This document shows, piece after piece, positions 51,191 to 58,588 of a DNA stretch of 64,000 nucleotides. Within the stretch, counting starts at the first letter, position 1; the number at the start of each line of letters is the position of its first letter. Under the pieces are notes generated by a model that was not told the DNA's origin, did not search any database, and worked only from the letters and a program-made list of their open reading frames with translations. Source of the DNA: an uncultured Eubacteriales bacterium (GTDB lineage: Bacteria; Bacillota; Clostridia; Christensenellales; Aristaeellaceae); NCBI GenBank assembly GCA_902777335.1, contig CACYTF010000002.1:1-64000 (forward strand), written 5' to 3'. A program made the position numbers and the translations under genes.

Positions 51191-51247
51191 GAACCCCTTT
51201 GAACCCTCCCCCAACGTGTGATTGTTAGGGAAGATTCAAAGAGGTTC
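51191..51247 (+). terminator. Intrinsic terminator of the YfcE-like gene
   Basis: GAACCCCTTTGAA (51191-51203) pairs with TTCAAAGAGGTTC (51235-51247) with one G-U, followed by TTGTTTGATT. Confidence 0.75.
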
Positions 51248-51279
51248 TTGTTTGATTCTGCCGGTGACTCAGTGAGAGG

Positions 51280-51445
51280 CGACATGTTCCTTCGTACTGA
51301 TTGGCACGAGGAAATGAAATAGATAGTCATTCTCCGCGCCTGTTCGCAAAATCGCAGGCAGGAACATATCCACGTTTTTGCCTGTTCGCACTTTTGGCTC
51401 CAGGAACATATCTACGGTTTTTAGGTTCGCAAGGAACATATCCAC
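51280..51445. repeat. Cluster of imperfect repeats resembling a multi-repeat transposon end
   Basis: AGGAACATATCYAC occurs at 51360-51373, 51402-51415 and 51432-51445, each preceded by a TTCGCA motif, and once inverted as CGACATGTTCCT near 51280-51291. Repeated transposase-binding sites of this kind are known at the ends of IS21-family elements. No istA or istB gene is present, so this would be a solo end. With the neighbouring terminator and 105-bp repeat it accounts for most of the 466-base gene-free stretch 51111-51576. Confidence 0.45.
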
Positions 51446-51457
51446 CGTCTTTTGCCC

Positions 51458-51562
51458 ATGGTGGAGCGTAGGGGGATCGAATTTGCAAGCTATCGCTGAA
51501 CACGTTGAAATGAAAGGAGGACAGCACGCCATCTTTTTCCATCCAACCACTCATCCAATCAC
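51458..51562 (-). repeat. 105-bp direct repeat, copy 1, with tRNA 3'-end-like terminus
   Basis: It differs at four positions from 54613-54717. Read on the minus strand it ends with a T-loop-like TTCGATC, a five-base T-stem half (CCCCT here), ACGCTCC and ACCA, the form of a tRNA 3' end with encoded CCA. The 5' part of a tRNA is missing. It begins 14 bases after the stop of the first DUF554 gene. Best read as an attachment-site-like or element-end sequence. Confidence 0.8.
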
Positions 51563-51576
51563 AATTTCACATAGGG

Positions 51577-52290
51577 TCAAATAATTGCTGCAATAACTGC
51601 GATAACAATAGCAGGCAGCATGTTGGATACTCTTATTTTTTTGTCCCACACCAGATTCAGGCCTATGCAGAAGATGAGTATTGATCCTACCAGAGAAAGA
51701 TAGTCCTGTACCTGGGCAGTTATGAACGGCCGTATCAAAGCCGCACAGGCTGTCATCGAGCCCTCGAAAACAAATACTGGTATCGCTGAAAACATGCATC
51801 CCTTTCCCAGCGAGCAGGTCATTACAAGGATTATTACAAAATCAAGCACTGATTTAGCCGCAAGGATCGACCAGTCTCCGCTGATACCATCCTGTATAGC
51901 GCCAACTATGGCCATTGCCCCTATCGAAACGGTCAGAGATGCAGTGACGAATCCATCGACAAAAAGCTTATCCTTTGCGTTGCCGGTTTTTCTTTTCAGC
52001 CATTCGCCAAACCTCTCAAATGCGGCCTCTATATTCAGCAGCTCTCCGATAAGTGAACCGAGAGCCATACTTATCACTATCATCAGAGACTGTGTGCCTA
52101 CCAGCCTGCCATCACTTATGCTGAGCATTTTTTCCATTGCTCCGCCTATTCCAAGAAACAGGATGCTGACCCCGCAAGCCATATTAAGCGTCTCCTGATA
52201 TCGTTCCTTTACTGCATTGCCGGCAAGCATTCCCGCAGCTCCACCGGCGGTTATCGCAGCTGCATTTATTATTGTTCCAAGACCGCTCAT
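51577..52290 (-). CDS. DUF554 (YdfK-like) membrane protein, paralogue a
   Basis: A 237-residue polytopic protein with about six to seven spans. Family landmarks are GTIINAAAITAGG at the start, FVTASLTVSIGAMAIVGAIQDGISGD in the middle, TCSLGKGCMFSAIPVFVFEG and IFCIGLNLVWDKKIRVSNMLPA at the end. The function is unknown; a transport role is often guessed. It lies 17 bases after an NSS transporter gene and probably shares its transcript. It is clearly AT-richer than the core genes. A diverged paralogue lies 2.5 kb upstream. Confidence 0.88.
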   Translation of the reverse strand: MSGLGTIINAAAITAGGAAGMLAGNAVKERYQETLNMACGVSILFLGIGGAMEKMLSISDGRLVGTQSLMIVISMALGSLIGELLNIEAAFERFGEWLKRKTGNAKDKLFVDGFVTASLTVSIGAMAIVGAIQDGISGDWSILAAKSVLDFVIILVMTCSLGKGCMFSAIPVFVFEGSMTACAALIRPFITAQVQDYLSLVGSILIFCIGLNLVWDKKIRVSNMLPAIVIAVIAAII

Positions 52291-52307
52291 AATGCTTTTC
52301 TCCTAAA

Positions 52308-53708
52308 TCAACTTAACGTCATGCCGGATGTAAAACTCATAATCAATATAGTCAGTATTGCGACCGGAGCTACATACTTGATCAGTATTTTATATATCCC
52401 GGCAAGTTTGAATGCAGCGCCGCAGGATTTGACTTCTTCTATCGCCTTTTCAGGTTTCCAGACCCACCCGACAAATATGCAGCAGCCAAGAGCACATACA
52501 GGTATCATTATCCTGTCTGTAAGATACTCCATAAAGTCGCAGAAGGCAGGATATGTCACACCATTAGTTCCGTCAAGCCATATTCCGTGAAGCGGGACCG
52601 CCGCCTGTGAGCACGTATAAAGACAGCCTATTGCAAATAGTATAAGGCACAGCCATACAGTAGCTGTTTTACGCTGAAGGCTGAATTTCTCTGTAAGAAA
52701 AGCCACTATGCTTTCTATCAGAGATATGCATGAAGTCAGAGCCGCAAACAGAAGGAGCAGGTAAAATAAAACTCCGAAGAACCTTCCTCCCGGCATGCTT
52801 TCGAACATTTTGGCAAGAGAAACGAATGCAAATCCTCCGCCCTTTCCGATTTCTTCCTCTCCCAGGGTAGCAAATACTCCCGGGACAATGATGAATCCCG
52901 CAAGCACAGCAACAAGAGTATCCATTATACATATCAGCGTGGTGTTTTTAGCTATATTCTCATTCTTCGGAAGATATGACCCATATGTTATCATTATTGC
53001 CATTCCTATCGACAGAGAATAGAACGCCTGTCCCAGGGCTGCAAGTATTGTGCTGAATGACACTTTGCTCCAGTCAAAAGACAGCATGTACTTCAGTCCC
53101 TGCATCGATCCCGGAAGAGTCACCGTTCTGGCCAGCAGTATAAGAAGCAGAATAAACAACGCGGGCATACCGATCTTATTGAACCTCTCTATGCCGCCGA
53201 CAACGCCTTTCAGTATGATCACTGCATTCAATGCTGTGAAAGCTGCAGCAAATCCGATCGCTGTCCATGGCACAGACGTGGTCCCATCAGCATGAGCACC
53301 CAGCATTTCATAGAAATATCCCAATGAGTCTTCATATATTGCCGGTGCTTCAAGTGCATATCCGAACACATAGCGGAGCACCCAGCCGCCAACATGGCAA
53401 TAATAACAAGTGATAACGAAAGCTCCGCACACTCCGATCCAGCCTACCCATGAGTACCCTTTATGCCCAAGTCTCTGAAATGTACTTACTATGTTGGACT
53501 GGCTTGCCCTTCCGACAGAAAGCTCTGTTATCATGAGCGGTGCACCGAGGAAGATAACTATCAGCAAATATATCAGAAGGAACGAACCGCCTCCTCCTTC
53601 ATATGCTCTTCCCGGAAACTTCCATATGTTTCCAAGGCCAACCGCAGATCCTGCTGCCGCAAGTATAAAGCCTACTCTGCTTCCCCACTGTGAACGCTTA
53701 TTATCCAT
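52308..53708 (-). CDS. Neurotransmitter:sodium symporter (NSS/SNF) family transporter
   Basis: A 466-residue sodium-coupled importer with about 11-12 spans, LeuT-type. The signature SQWGSRVGFILAAAGSAVGLGNIWKFP at the start and the GGGSF segment that follows are diagnostic; FYSLSIGMAIMITYGSY carries the second unwound-helix region. Bacterial members take up amino acids such as Leu, Trp or Tyr. AGGAGG lies 8 bases before the chosen ATG. Between a GntR regulator and a DUF554 gene it forms an amino-acid-related cassette, AT-rich relative to the chromosome. Confidence 0.93.
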   Translation of the reverse strand: MDNKRSQWGSRVGFILAAAGSAVGLGNIWKFPGRAYEGGGGSFLLIYLLIVIFLGAPLMITELSVGRASQSNIVSTFQRLGHKGYSWVGWIGVCGAFVITCYYCHVGGWVLRYVFGYALEAPAIYEDSLGYFYEMLGAHADGTTSVPWTAIGFAAAFTALNAVIILKGVVGGIERFNKIGMPALFILLLILLARTVTLPGSMQGLKYMLSFDWSKVSFSTILAALGQAFYSLSIGMAIMITYGSYLPKNENIAKNTTLICIMDTLVAVLAGFIIVPGVFATLGEEEIGKGGGFAFVSLAKMFESMPGGRFFGVLFYLLLLFAALTSCISLIESIVAFLTEKFSLQRKTATVWLCLILFAIGCLYTCSQAAVPLHGIWLDGTNGVTYPAFCDFMEYLTDRIMIPVCALGCCIFVGWVWKPEKAIEEVKSCGAAFKLAGIYKILIKYVAPVAILTILIMSFTSGMTLS

Positions 53709-53772
53709 TTGTAACCTCCTGATAGTTATTAATAAAATCATATCTGAAGGACCCGAAGAGTGTCAAAAAAAG

Positions 53773-53819
53773 AACGTTTTGACCCTAAGACTTTGTTTTT
53801 GTCTTCAAATCAAAACGTT
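53773..53819 (-). terminator. Terminator after the GntR gene
   Basis: AACGTTTTGA (53773-53782) pairs with TCAAAACGTT (53810-53819), with an inner AAGAC/GTCTT stem. On the minus strand the stem is followed by CTTTTTT. It separates gntR from the transporter gene, although the palindrome could also serve as an operator. Confidence 0.65.
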
Positions 53820-53848
53820 TTTGTCAATATGCAGATATTATTGCTTGC

Positions 53849-54547
53849 TTACCAGGAACCGATAATATCCGTCATTCCATAAATATCTCTTTCTATCTGC
53901 TTTTGTGCCGTATCGCTGAATCCGAGTCTGACCGCATTCTTTACCGACTGATGATGTCTGACCGAAAGTATCATTATCGGCTCAAGTGTATCGCGCCCGC
54001 TCTTCCGAAAGAGATAATAACGATAATGCAGGACCCTCGGCGATATCTGCCTGTATATATCCTTTAATATCGGGTTATCTGACGAGTCTACGATCAGCTG
54101 ATGAAAGCCGTGGTCGCTTTCTATGATTGAGTCAACATCCCAAACATCACAGGCTTTACTATACTCCTCGCTGAGCTCATCAAGCTTACGGAGTTGTTTG
54201 TCTGTGATGCGCTCAGCTGCTCTCATTGCTGCCTGACCCTCTATAGCAAGCCTTACTTCCATGAGATAGCGGCACTCATCTTCCTTAAGAGGCGCGATCC
54301 TGAATCCCTGACCTGAGCTTTTGATGATCAGGCCGTCATCCTGCAGGCGTATAAGCGCATTATGAACCGGAGTCCTGCTGATATTAAGCTCTTTAGCCAA
54401 AGCAGTGTCTGAAATGAGCTCATCATCAGGGATATCCATTCTTATTATGCTTTTATAAAGCAGCGAATAGACCGCATCACCAAGGTGGGTGAATGGGTTT
54501 TCACTCATTGCCTTATCAAATGTATCTTTAAGCCTTCCTTTACTCAT
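53849..54547 (-). CDS. GntR-family (FCD) transcriptional regulator
   Basis: A 232-residue regulator. The N-terminal winged helix reads AVYSLLYKSIIRMDIPDDELISDTALAKELNISRTPVHNALIRLQDDGLI; the C-terminal all-helical FCD ligand domain has the metal/ligand-type segments EVRLAIEGQAAMRAAERI, SDHGFHQLIVDSSDNP and VRHHQSVKNAV. FCD members respond to small organic acids or amino acids. The start MSKGRL has GGGAGG about 10 bases upstream. Adjacent to the NSS transporter, which it likely controls. An extended -10 (TGT-TAAAAT) is seen upstream. Confidence 0.9.
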   Translation of the reverse strand: MSKGRLKDTFDKAMSENPFTHLGDAVYSLLYKSIIRMDIPDDELISDTALAKELNISRTPVHNALIRLQDDGLIIKSSGQGFRIAPLKEDECRYLMEVRLAIEGQAAMRAAERITDKQLRKLDELSEEYSKACDVWDVDSIIESDHGFHQLIVDSSDNPILKDIYRQISPRVLHYRYYLFRKSGRDTLEPIMILSVRHHQSVKNAVRLGFSDTAQKQIERDIYGMTDIIGSW

Positions 54548-54584
54548 ATACAAGCGCCTCCCAAGGTGTATTTTAACACAAAAA

Positions 54585-54611
54585 GGACTCGTTGAACAAT
54601 CCAACGGGTCC
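54585..54611 (-). terminator. Intrinsic terminator after 105-bp repeat copy 2
   Basis: Stem GGACYCGTTG/CAACGRGTCC (54585-54594 and 54602-54611, one mismatch) followed by TTTTTGTG on the minus strand. It begins two bases after the CCA-like end of the repeat, the spacing expected behind a tRNA gene. Confidence 0.75.
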
Positions 54612-54612
54612 T

Positions 54613-54717
54613 ATGGTGGAGCGTAGTGGGATCGAATTTGCAAGCTATCGCTGGACACGTTGAAATGAAAGGAGGACAGCACGCCATCTTCTTTCATCCA
54701 ACCACTCATCCAATCAC
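54613..54717 (-). repeat. 105-bp direct repeat, copy 2, with tRNA 3'-end-like terminus
   Basis: 101 of 105 positions equal copy 1, without gaps. The minus-strand end is TTCGATC, CCACT, ACGCTCC, ACCA. Near its other end TCATCCAA occurs twice separated by CCAC (54694-54713), resembling paired protein-binding sites. It lies 28 bases past the stop of the second DUF554 gene and is followed by a terminator. Confidence 0.8.
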
Positions 54718-54745
54718 CCTCCAGTCATCGACAAACTGGAATTTT

Positions 54746-55471
54746 TCAGATTGACCACGGAAGATAAGCGAAAAGCACAGCGAATATGACTGCCGGAAGC
54801 ATATTTGCCACGCGTACTTTTTTCCCCCATACAAGATTCAGCCCAACGCAGAAAATTAAAACAGCGCCAATAAGTGAAAGATATGCAATGGCTGTCTCTG
54901 TCATGATCGGAGATATTATACGGGCAAGCACTGTAATGACTCCTTCAAAAAGGAAAACAGGAATTGCTGAGAATATGCATCCTTTACCAAGCGAAGATGT
55001 CATTACAGCGACGATGATAAAGTCCAGAACTGCTTTTACGGCAAGTGTGGAATAATCCCCTGAAATCCCATCCTGTATCGCGCCAACAATCGCCATTGCG
55101 CCAATGTATACTGTCAGAGAAGCTGTGACAAATGCATTCACAAACTGTTTGTCGCCACTATTACCGGATTTTACTTTCAGCCATTCTCCAAAATGTTCGA
55201 ATCCCCTCTCAATCCCAATGATTTCACCAATGATCGTGCCCAGCGCGAGACAAAGCACAACTAACATAGATTTTCCACTGAGGATTTTTCCATTGTCTAT
55301 GTGCAGCATTCCTTGCATCGCTCCGGCAATTGCAATGAACAGAACGCTGATTCCACATGCCTTGTTAACCGCATCTTGCTGATCCTGACGAAACAGTTTA
55401 CCGGTAAAATGTCCGATTAACCCTCCGGCCACAATTGCCGTGCTGTTGATTATTGTTCCAAGTCCTATCAT
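54746..55471 (-). CDS. DUF554 (YdfK-like) membrane protein, paralogue b
   Basis: A 241-residue membrane protein with the same landmarks as the first copy (GTIINSTAIVAGG, FVTASLTVYIGAMAIVGAIQDGISGD, SSLGKGCIFSAIPVFLFEG, IFCVGLNLVWGKKVRVANMLPA). By eye it shares a bit over half of its residues with paralogue a, so the split is old, whereas the 105-bp repeats behind both genes are almost identical. Function unknown. It stands alone between the XRE gene and repeat copy 2. Confidence 0.88.
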   Translation of the reverse strand: MIGLGTIINSTAIVAGGLIGHFTGKLFRQDQQDAVNKACGISVLFIAIAGAMQGMLHIDNGKILSGKSMLVVLCLALGTIIGEIIGIERGFEHFGEWLKVKSGNSGDKQFVNAFVTASLTVYIGAMAIVGAIQDGISGDYSTLAVKAVLDFIIVAVMTSSLGKGCIFSAIPVFLFEGVITVLARIISPIMTETAIAYLSLIGAVLIFCVGLNLVWGKKVRVANMLPAVIFAVLFAYLPWSI

Positions 55472-55508
55472 ATAGCATCACCCCATAGAATCCCGATTTG
55501 TCGCAGCC

Positions 55509-55724
55509 TCAGTCAGCTGCCTTTTTCTTATATGTCAGCTCCACATCATAGCCGAGCTCATCCATCATCTTTACAAAAGTCTTATTGACAATCTGCTCCC
55601 GGCCCTTGGTGATGCGGTTTACATAGGAAAGGGACACACCGAGCTTCTCCGCAACCTCCGTCTGGGTGGTGCCGCTCTCGATCAGGCGCATCTTTAAATT
55701 CATCTCCACGTTATTCTGAAGCAT
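55509..55724 (-). CDS. Small XRE-family helix-turn-helix protein
   Basis: A 71-residue DNA-binding protein: MRLIESGTTQTEVAEKLGVSLSYVNRITKGREQIVNKTFVKMMDELG is a complete Cro/CI-type helix-turn-helix, with a short basic tail. AGAGGAAG lies before the chosen ATG. An extended -10 (TGC-TATACT, 55763-55771 on the minus strand) precedes it. Such small XRE proteins are often phage or toxin-antitoxin regulators; no toxin partner is evident next to it. Confidence 0.82.
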   Translation of the reverse strand: MLQNNVEMNLKMRLIESGTTQTEVAEKLGVSLSYVNRITKGREQIVNKTFVKMMDELGYDVELTYKKKAAD

Positions 55725-55804
55725 CTGACTTCCTCTCTCAAAAATCAACCTATGACTGGATAAGTATAGCACGGCCTGCTGCGAATTTCTACCTTTTCTT
55801 TATC

Positions 55805-56128
55805 CTACTCCCGTATAAACCGCCTGTCGCCTTCGTTTTCCCCAATCCCCACAAACCGTTCCACGGTCATGTGCAGGTCGTACTTTTCGCGCAGGGCAGC
55901 GATGACGGCCATCATCGGCGAGGCGTGATGGGCGTCGATGGCCGCCTGGTCCCGCCAGCTGTCGATCAAAAGCACCGTCTCCGGGTCCTCGATGGACTGA
56001 TAATATTCGTACCGGATATTGCCCGGCTCGGCCCGGATCGCCGCCACCGTGCCGGTATCGGTCATCTCGCAAACAAACGCCCGGGCGCTGCCGTTTGCGC
56101 CCGTATACCTCAGATTGACCGTCAGCAT
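55805..56128 (-). CDS. Antibiotic biosynthesis monooxygenase (ABM/YgiN-like) domain protein
   Basis: A 107-residue ferredoxin-like dimeric-barrel protein. PGNIRYEYYQSIEDPETVLLIDSWRDQAAIDAHHASPMM is the ABM pattern (conserved E, W and H). Members are quinol monooxygenases or haem/aromatic-processing enzymes; the substrate is unknown. It is GC-rich, unlike the island genes just before it. Confidence 0.82.
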   Translation of the reverse strand: MLTVNLRYTGANGSARAFVCEMTDTGTVAAIRAEPGNIRYEYYQSIEDPETVLLIDSWRDQAAIDAHHASPMMAVIAALREKYDLHMTVERFVGIGENEGDRRFIRE

Positions 56129-56172
56129 AGGCCATACCCTCCCATTGTTACAGTGCGGTTTGGATGATTCAT

Positions 56173-57222
56173 CTATCTCTGTTTCAACTGTTCCTTCGCG
56201 TTCGCAATCGCGATTGCCAGTTTTTCCTCCAACAGCTTCTTCGGCGGCATCTTGGTCAGGTATTGCGCCACATGAATGCTCCCCTGGTCCAGTTCCATCA
56301 ATTCGACCGTCTCCCGGGATTTTTCAGCGCACAGAATCAGCGCGACGGGGTCCTCTTCTCCGTCCCGGGTTTCATTTTTCTTCAGCCACCGCAGGTATAG
56401 TTCGACCTGGCCCTTGTGCTCCGGTTCAAAGGCTCCGAGTTTCAGCTCTATGATAACGAGCCTGCGCAAGGACCTGTGGTAGAACAAAAGATCAATATAA
56501 TAGTCCTTCCCGTCGAGGACAAAGTGTTTTTGCCTTGCCATGAACGCGAAATCCGAGCCCATTTCAAGGATAAACCGCTCCAATTCGGCCAATATGGCAT
56601 TCTCCAGATCCTTTTCACTGTAGGTATCCCGAAGGCCAAGGAAATCCAACACATAGGGATCCCGATAGAACAGGTCCAGGGTCATTTTATCCTGTTCCAT
56701 CAACTGCATGGTCTCTTGTCTGATCAGTTCCTCCGGCTTTCTTGAAATTGCGGTGCGTTCATAGAGCATGGAGTTTTTCCGATTGCGTAAAGTACGAACC
56801 GTCCATCCTTCATTTCGACACATGGCCGCATAGAAATCTCTCTTTAGTTCATCCTCGATAGACAGCAATTCCACAAAATGTGACCAAGACAATTGTCGCG
56901 ACAGCGTCGCGACTTTTTCCCTGTCCGGGAATTCCTGATAGAACTGTATCATGCGAAATACCGAAGCCCGAATAAATCCCTTTCCATATTCCATCGAAAG
57001 CTTCTGTGAAACCTCATTGACGATTCTTTTCCCGTATTCTGCTTTTGTCTCATTCAGGAGATCGCGACAAATTGTCTCTCCGATCTCCCAATACAAGAAA
57101 AGCATGGCAGCGTTCACTGCCTGCGAGGCGATCCTCTTTCTTGTGGTGATCAGATGTACAATTTTGGAATATAGCTTATCTGTGTCTTCATGATTCATCA
57201 TGTCGTCAGACAATGCTGTCAT
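56173..57222 (-). CDS. DUF1016/YhcG-type PD-(D/E)XK nuclease family protein
   Basis: A 349-residue protein. The N-terminal DUF1016 part (AVNAAMLFLYWEIGETI, YGKRIVNEVSQKLSMEYGKGF, LSWSHFVELLSIED) is followed by a PD-(D/E)XK nuclease domain with YYIDLLFYHRSLRRLVIIELKLG, holding the Asp and the ExK motif. E. coli YhcG-like proteins are found near restriction systems and mobile DNA. No restriction or modification partner is seen here. The GGGG site abuts the first ATG; ATG codons 8 or 9 are alternatives. Confidence 0.85.
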   Translation of the reverse strand: MTALSDDMMNHEDTDKLYSKIVHLITTRKRIASQAVNAAMLFLYWEIGETICRDLLNETKAEYGKRIVNEVSQKLSMEYGKGFIRASVFRMIQFYQEFPDREKVATLSRQLSWSHFVELLSIEDELKRDFYAAMCRNEGWTVRTLRNRKNSMLYERTAISRKPEELIRQETMQLMEQDKMTLDLFYRDPYVLDFLGLRDTYSEKDLENAILAELERFILEMGSDFAFMARQKHFVLDGKDYYIDLLFYHRSLRRLVIIELKLGAFEPEHKGQVELYLRWLKKNETRDGEEDPVALILCAEKSRETVELMELDQGSIHVAQYLTKMPPKKLLEEKLAIAIANAKEQLKQR

Positions 57223-57232
57223 CCCCTTAGTC

Positions 57233-57664
57233 TTATTTCACGACAAATTCCGTCCAGTCGACGTGATTGTACTGCATCACGTCCCCGGCCCTTTCCATGC
57301 CCAGCTTTTCATAGAAGGGCACGGCGTTTTCGTTGGCGATGAGGTACACGGCGATGTCCTTTTCGCCGCCCGCGGCCTCCAGGGCCGCCTTCATGAGGGC
57401 CCTGCCGATGCCCTGGCGCTGGCAGGCCCGGTCCACGCCCAGGTCGGTGACGTACAGCCAATAGGCAAAGTCCGTCAGCCCCAGCAGCACGCCCACGAGC
57501 CGCCCCGCCTCATCCCTGGCAGCCAGGCTGATGGAGGCGTTTTTCAGCAGCCTTTCGATGCGCTGCTCAAAGCGCTCCCGGGGGTACTGCGACCCCAGGT
57601 CGGTGCGCTTCAGAAAGTCGATGTATTCCTCCGCCGTCAGGCGCTCGCTGCTTATACCGTACAT
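57233..57664 (-). CDS. GNAT-family N-acetyltransferase
   Basis: A 143-residue acetyltransferase fold. Motif A (VDRACQRQGIGRALMKAAL) binds acetyl-CoA, and the C-terminal ANENAVPFYEKLGM is motif B. The acceptor is unknown. GGGAGGG lies 6 bases before the chosen ATG; upstream in-frame codons have no site. It follows the TIM-barrel gene after an 81-base gap and may be the last gene of the Trp-transporter transcript. Confidence 0.82.
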   Translation of the reverse strand: MYGISSERLTAEEYIDFLKRTDLGSQYPRERFEQRIERLLKNASISLAARDEAGRLVGVLLGLTDFAYWLYVTDLGVDRACQRQGIGRALMKAALEAAGGEKDIAVYLIANENAVPFYEKLGMERAGDVMQYNHVDWTEFVVK

Positions 57665-57745
57665 ATAGCCCTCCCTGCCCGTTCGCCTCCGCCAGATACG
57701 AATTGCCGCCCTTGCCTCTGTCCGGCAGGCGCGACAGCACAACCT

Positions 57746-58582
57746 TCACTGCTCCGGAAGCCTCTCCCGCAGCCACATGACGGAGCGCTTCAGCGCCTCG
57801 ATGGTCTTGGTCTCCAGCACGCACCGCGCGCCCAGGTCGCGGGCCAGGTTCAGCCGGTCCATAAGTTCGATCCCGCCGTCCCCCAGCGCCAGATGGTTCC
57901 TGGGCGGCGTTTCGGACCCGTCGTGGATGTGAAAGTGGATGAGCCGGTCCTCGTGCGCCCGTATGAACGGAACGTCCCTCTCGCCGGTGGCCTTGGAGTG
58001 GCCGATGTCCCAGGTCAGGCCGAACACGGGGCTCTCCAGCAGATACTCGATGGCCCGCTTTTCGTAATCGCGGAAGCCGTCGGTGTTCTCGATGGCGATC
58101 CGCACGTCGCTGTCGCCGATCCACGCCTCGCACAGCGACCGGAACGCGGCGAACGATTCCATGTAGGTGTCGAAGTCGCGGTCATACATCTGCACCTTCC
58201 GGTCCGGCAGGGTGATGAAGATGCCATGGTGCATGTGCATGTTCAGCGTGAGCGGCCTGTCGCCGCCGCCGTACCGGTCCCGCAGGCAAATAAGCTGCTT
58301 TGCCACGGCGACACACCGGCGCACCGTCTCCAGATAGGCCTGACGCACCAGCTGGTTGAAATCCGCGATATTCAGGCTTTCATCCAGGTGGATGGTGTAA
58401 TAGACGCCGTATTCCCCGGCCACGCGCAAGAGGGCCTCCGTCTGCTCCAGGCGGTCCACCTGGTACTCCGGGAAGTTCATGTTCAGCTCGATGAACCCGA
58501 GCCCGAGCTGCCGGCACAGCGCCGCGTTGTCCGCCAGGGTCCGGTTCTCGATCAGCGTCGGCATTCCAAATTGCATCGCCAT
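57746..58582 (-). CDS. Sugar-phosphate isomerase/epimerase-like TIM-barrel protein (AP-endonuclease 2 family)
   Basis: A 278-residue xylose-isomerase-like TIM barrel. Probable metal ligands are Glu in IAIENTDG, Asp/His in LTWDIGHSK, His in HFHIHDG and Glu in VLETKT. Family members isomerise or epimerise sugars and inositols or cleave abasic DNA; this short form fits the former better. Two start ATGs lie six bases apart (58580-58582 and 58574-58576), the second better spaced from AGGGGG. It begins 6 bases after the ABC ATPase gene, so it is in the T-box-controlled operon, an unexpected partner. Confidence 0.82.
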   Translation of the reverse strand: MAMQFGMPTLIENRTLADNAALCRQLGLGFIELNMNFPEYQVDRLEQTEALLRVAGEYGVYYTIHLDESLNIADFNQLVRQAYLETVRRCVAVAKQLICLRDRYGGGDRPLTLNMHMHHGIFITLPDRKVQMYDRDFDTYMESFAAFRSLCEAWIGDSDVRIAIENTDGFRDYEKRAIEYLLESPVFGLTWDIGHSKATGERDVPFIRAHEDRLIHFHIHDGSETPPRNHLALGDGGIELMDRLNLARDLGARCVLETKTIEALKRSVMWLRERLPEQ

Positions 58583-58588
58583 TTCCCC

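Noticed and set aside
53773-53819. Palindrome before the NSS transporter as a GntR operator
   Set aside because: Arms are long and followed by CTTTTTT in the direction of gntR transcription, which fits a terminator better; an operator role cannot be excluded.
54613-54720. A complete tRNA gene on the minus strand in the 105-bp repeat
   Set aside because: The 3' end looks like a tRNA and a GGAGGGT could pair with most of ACGCTCC, but there is no T-stem partner and no anticodon arm, and copy 1 lacks the 5' part.
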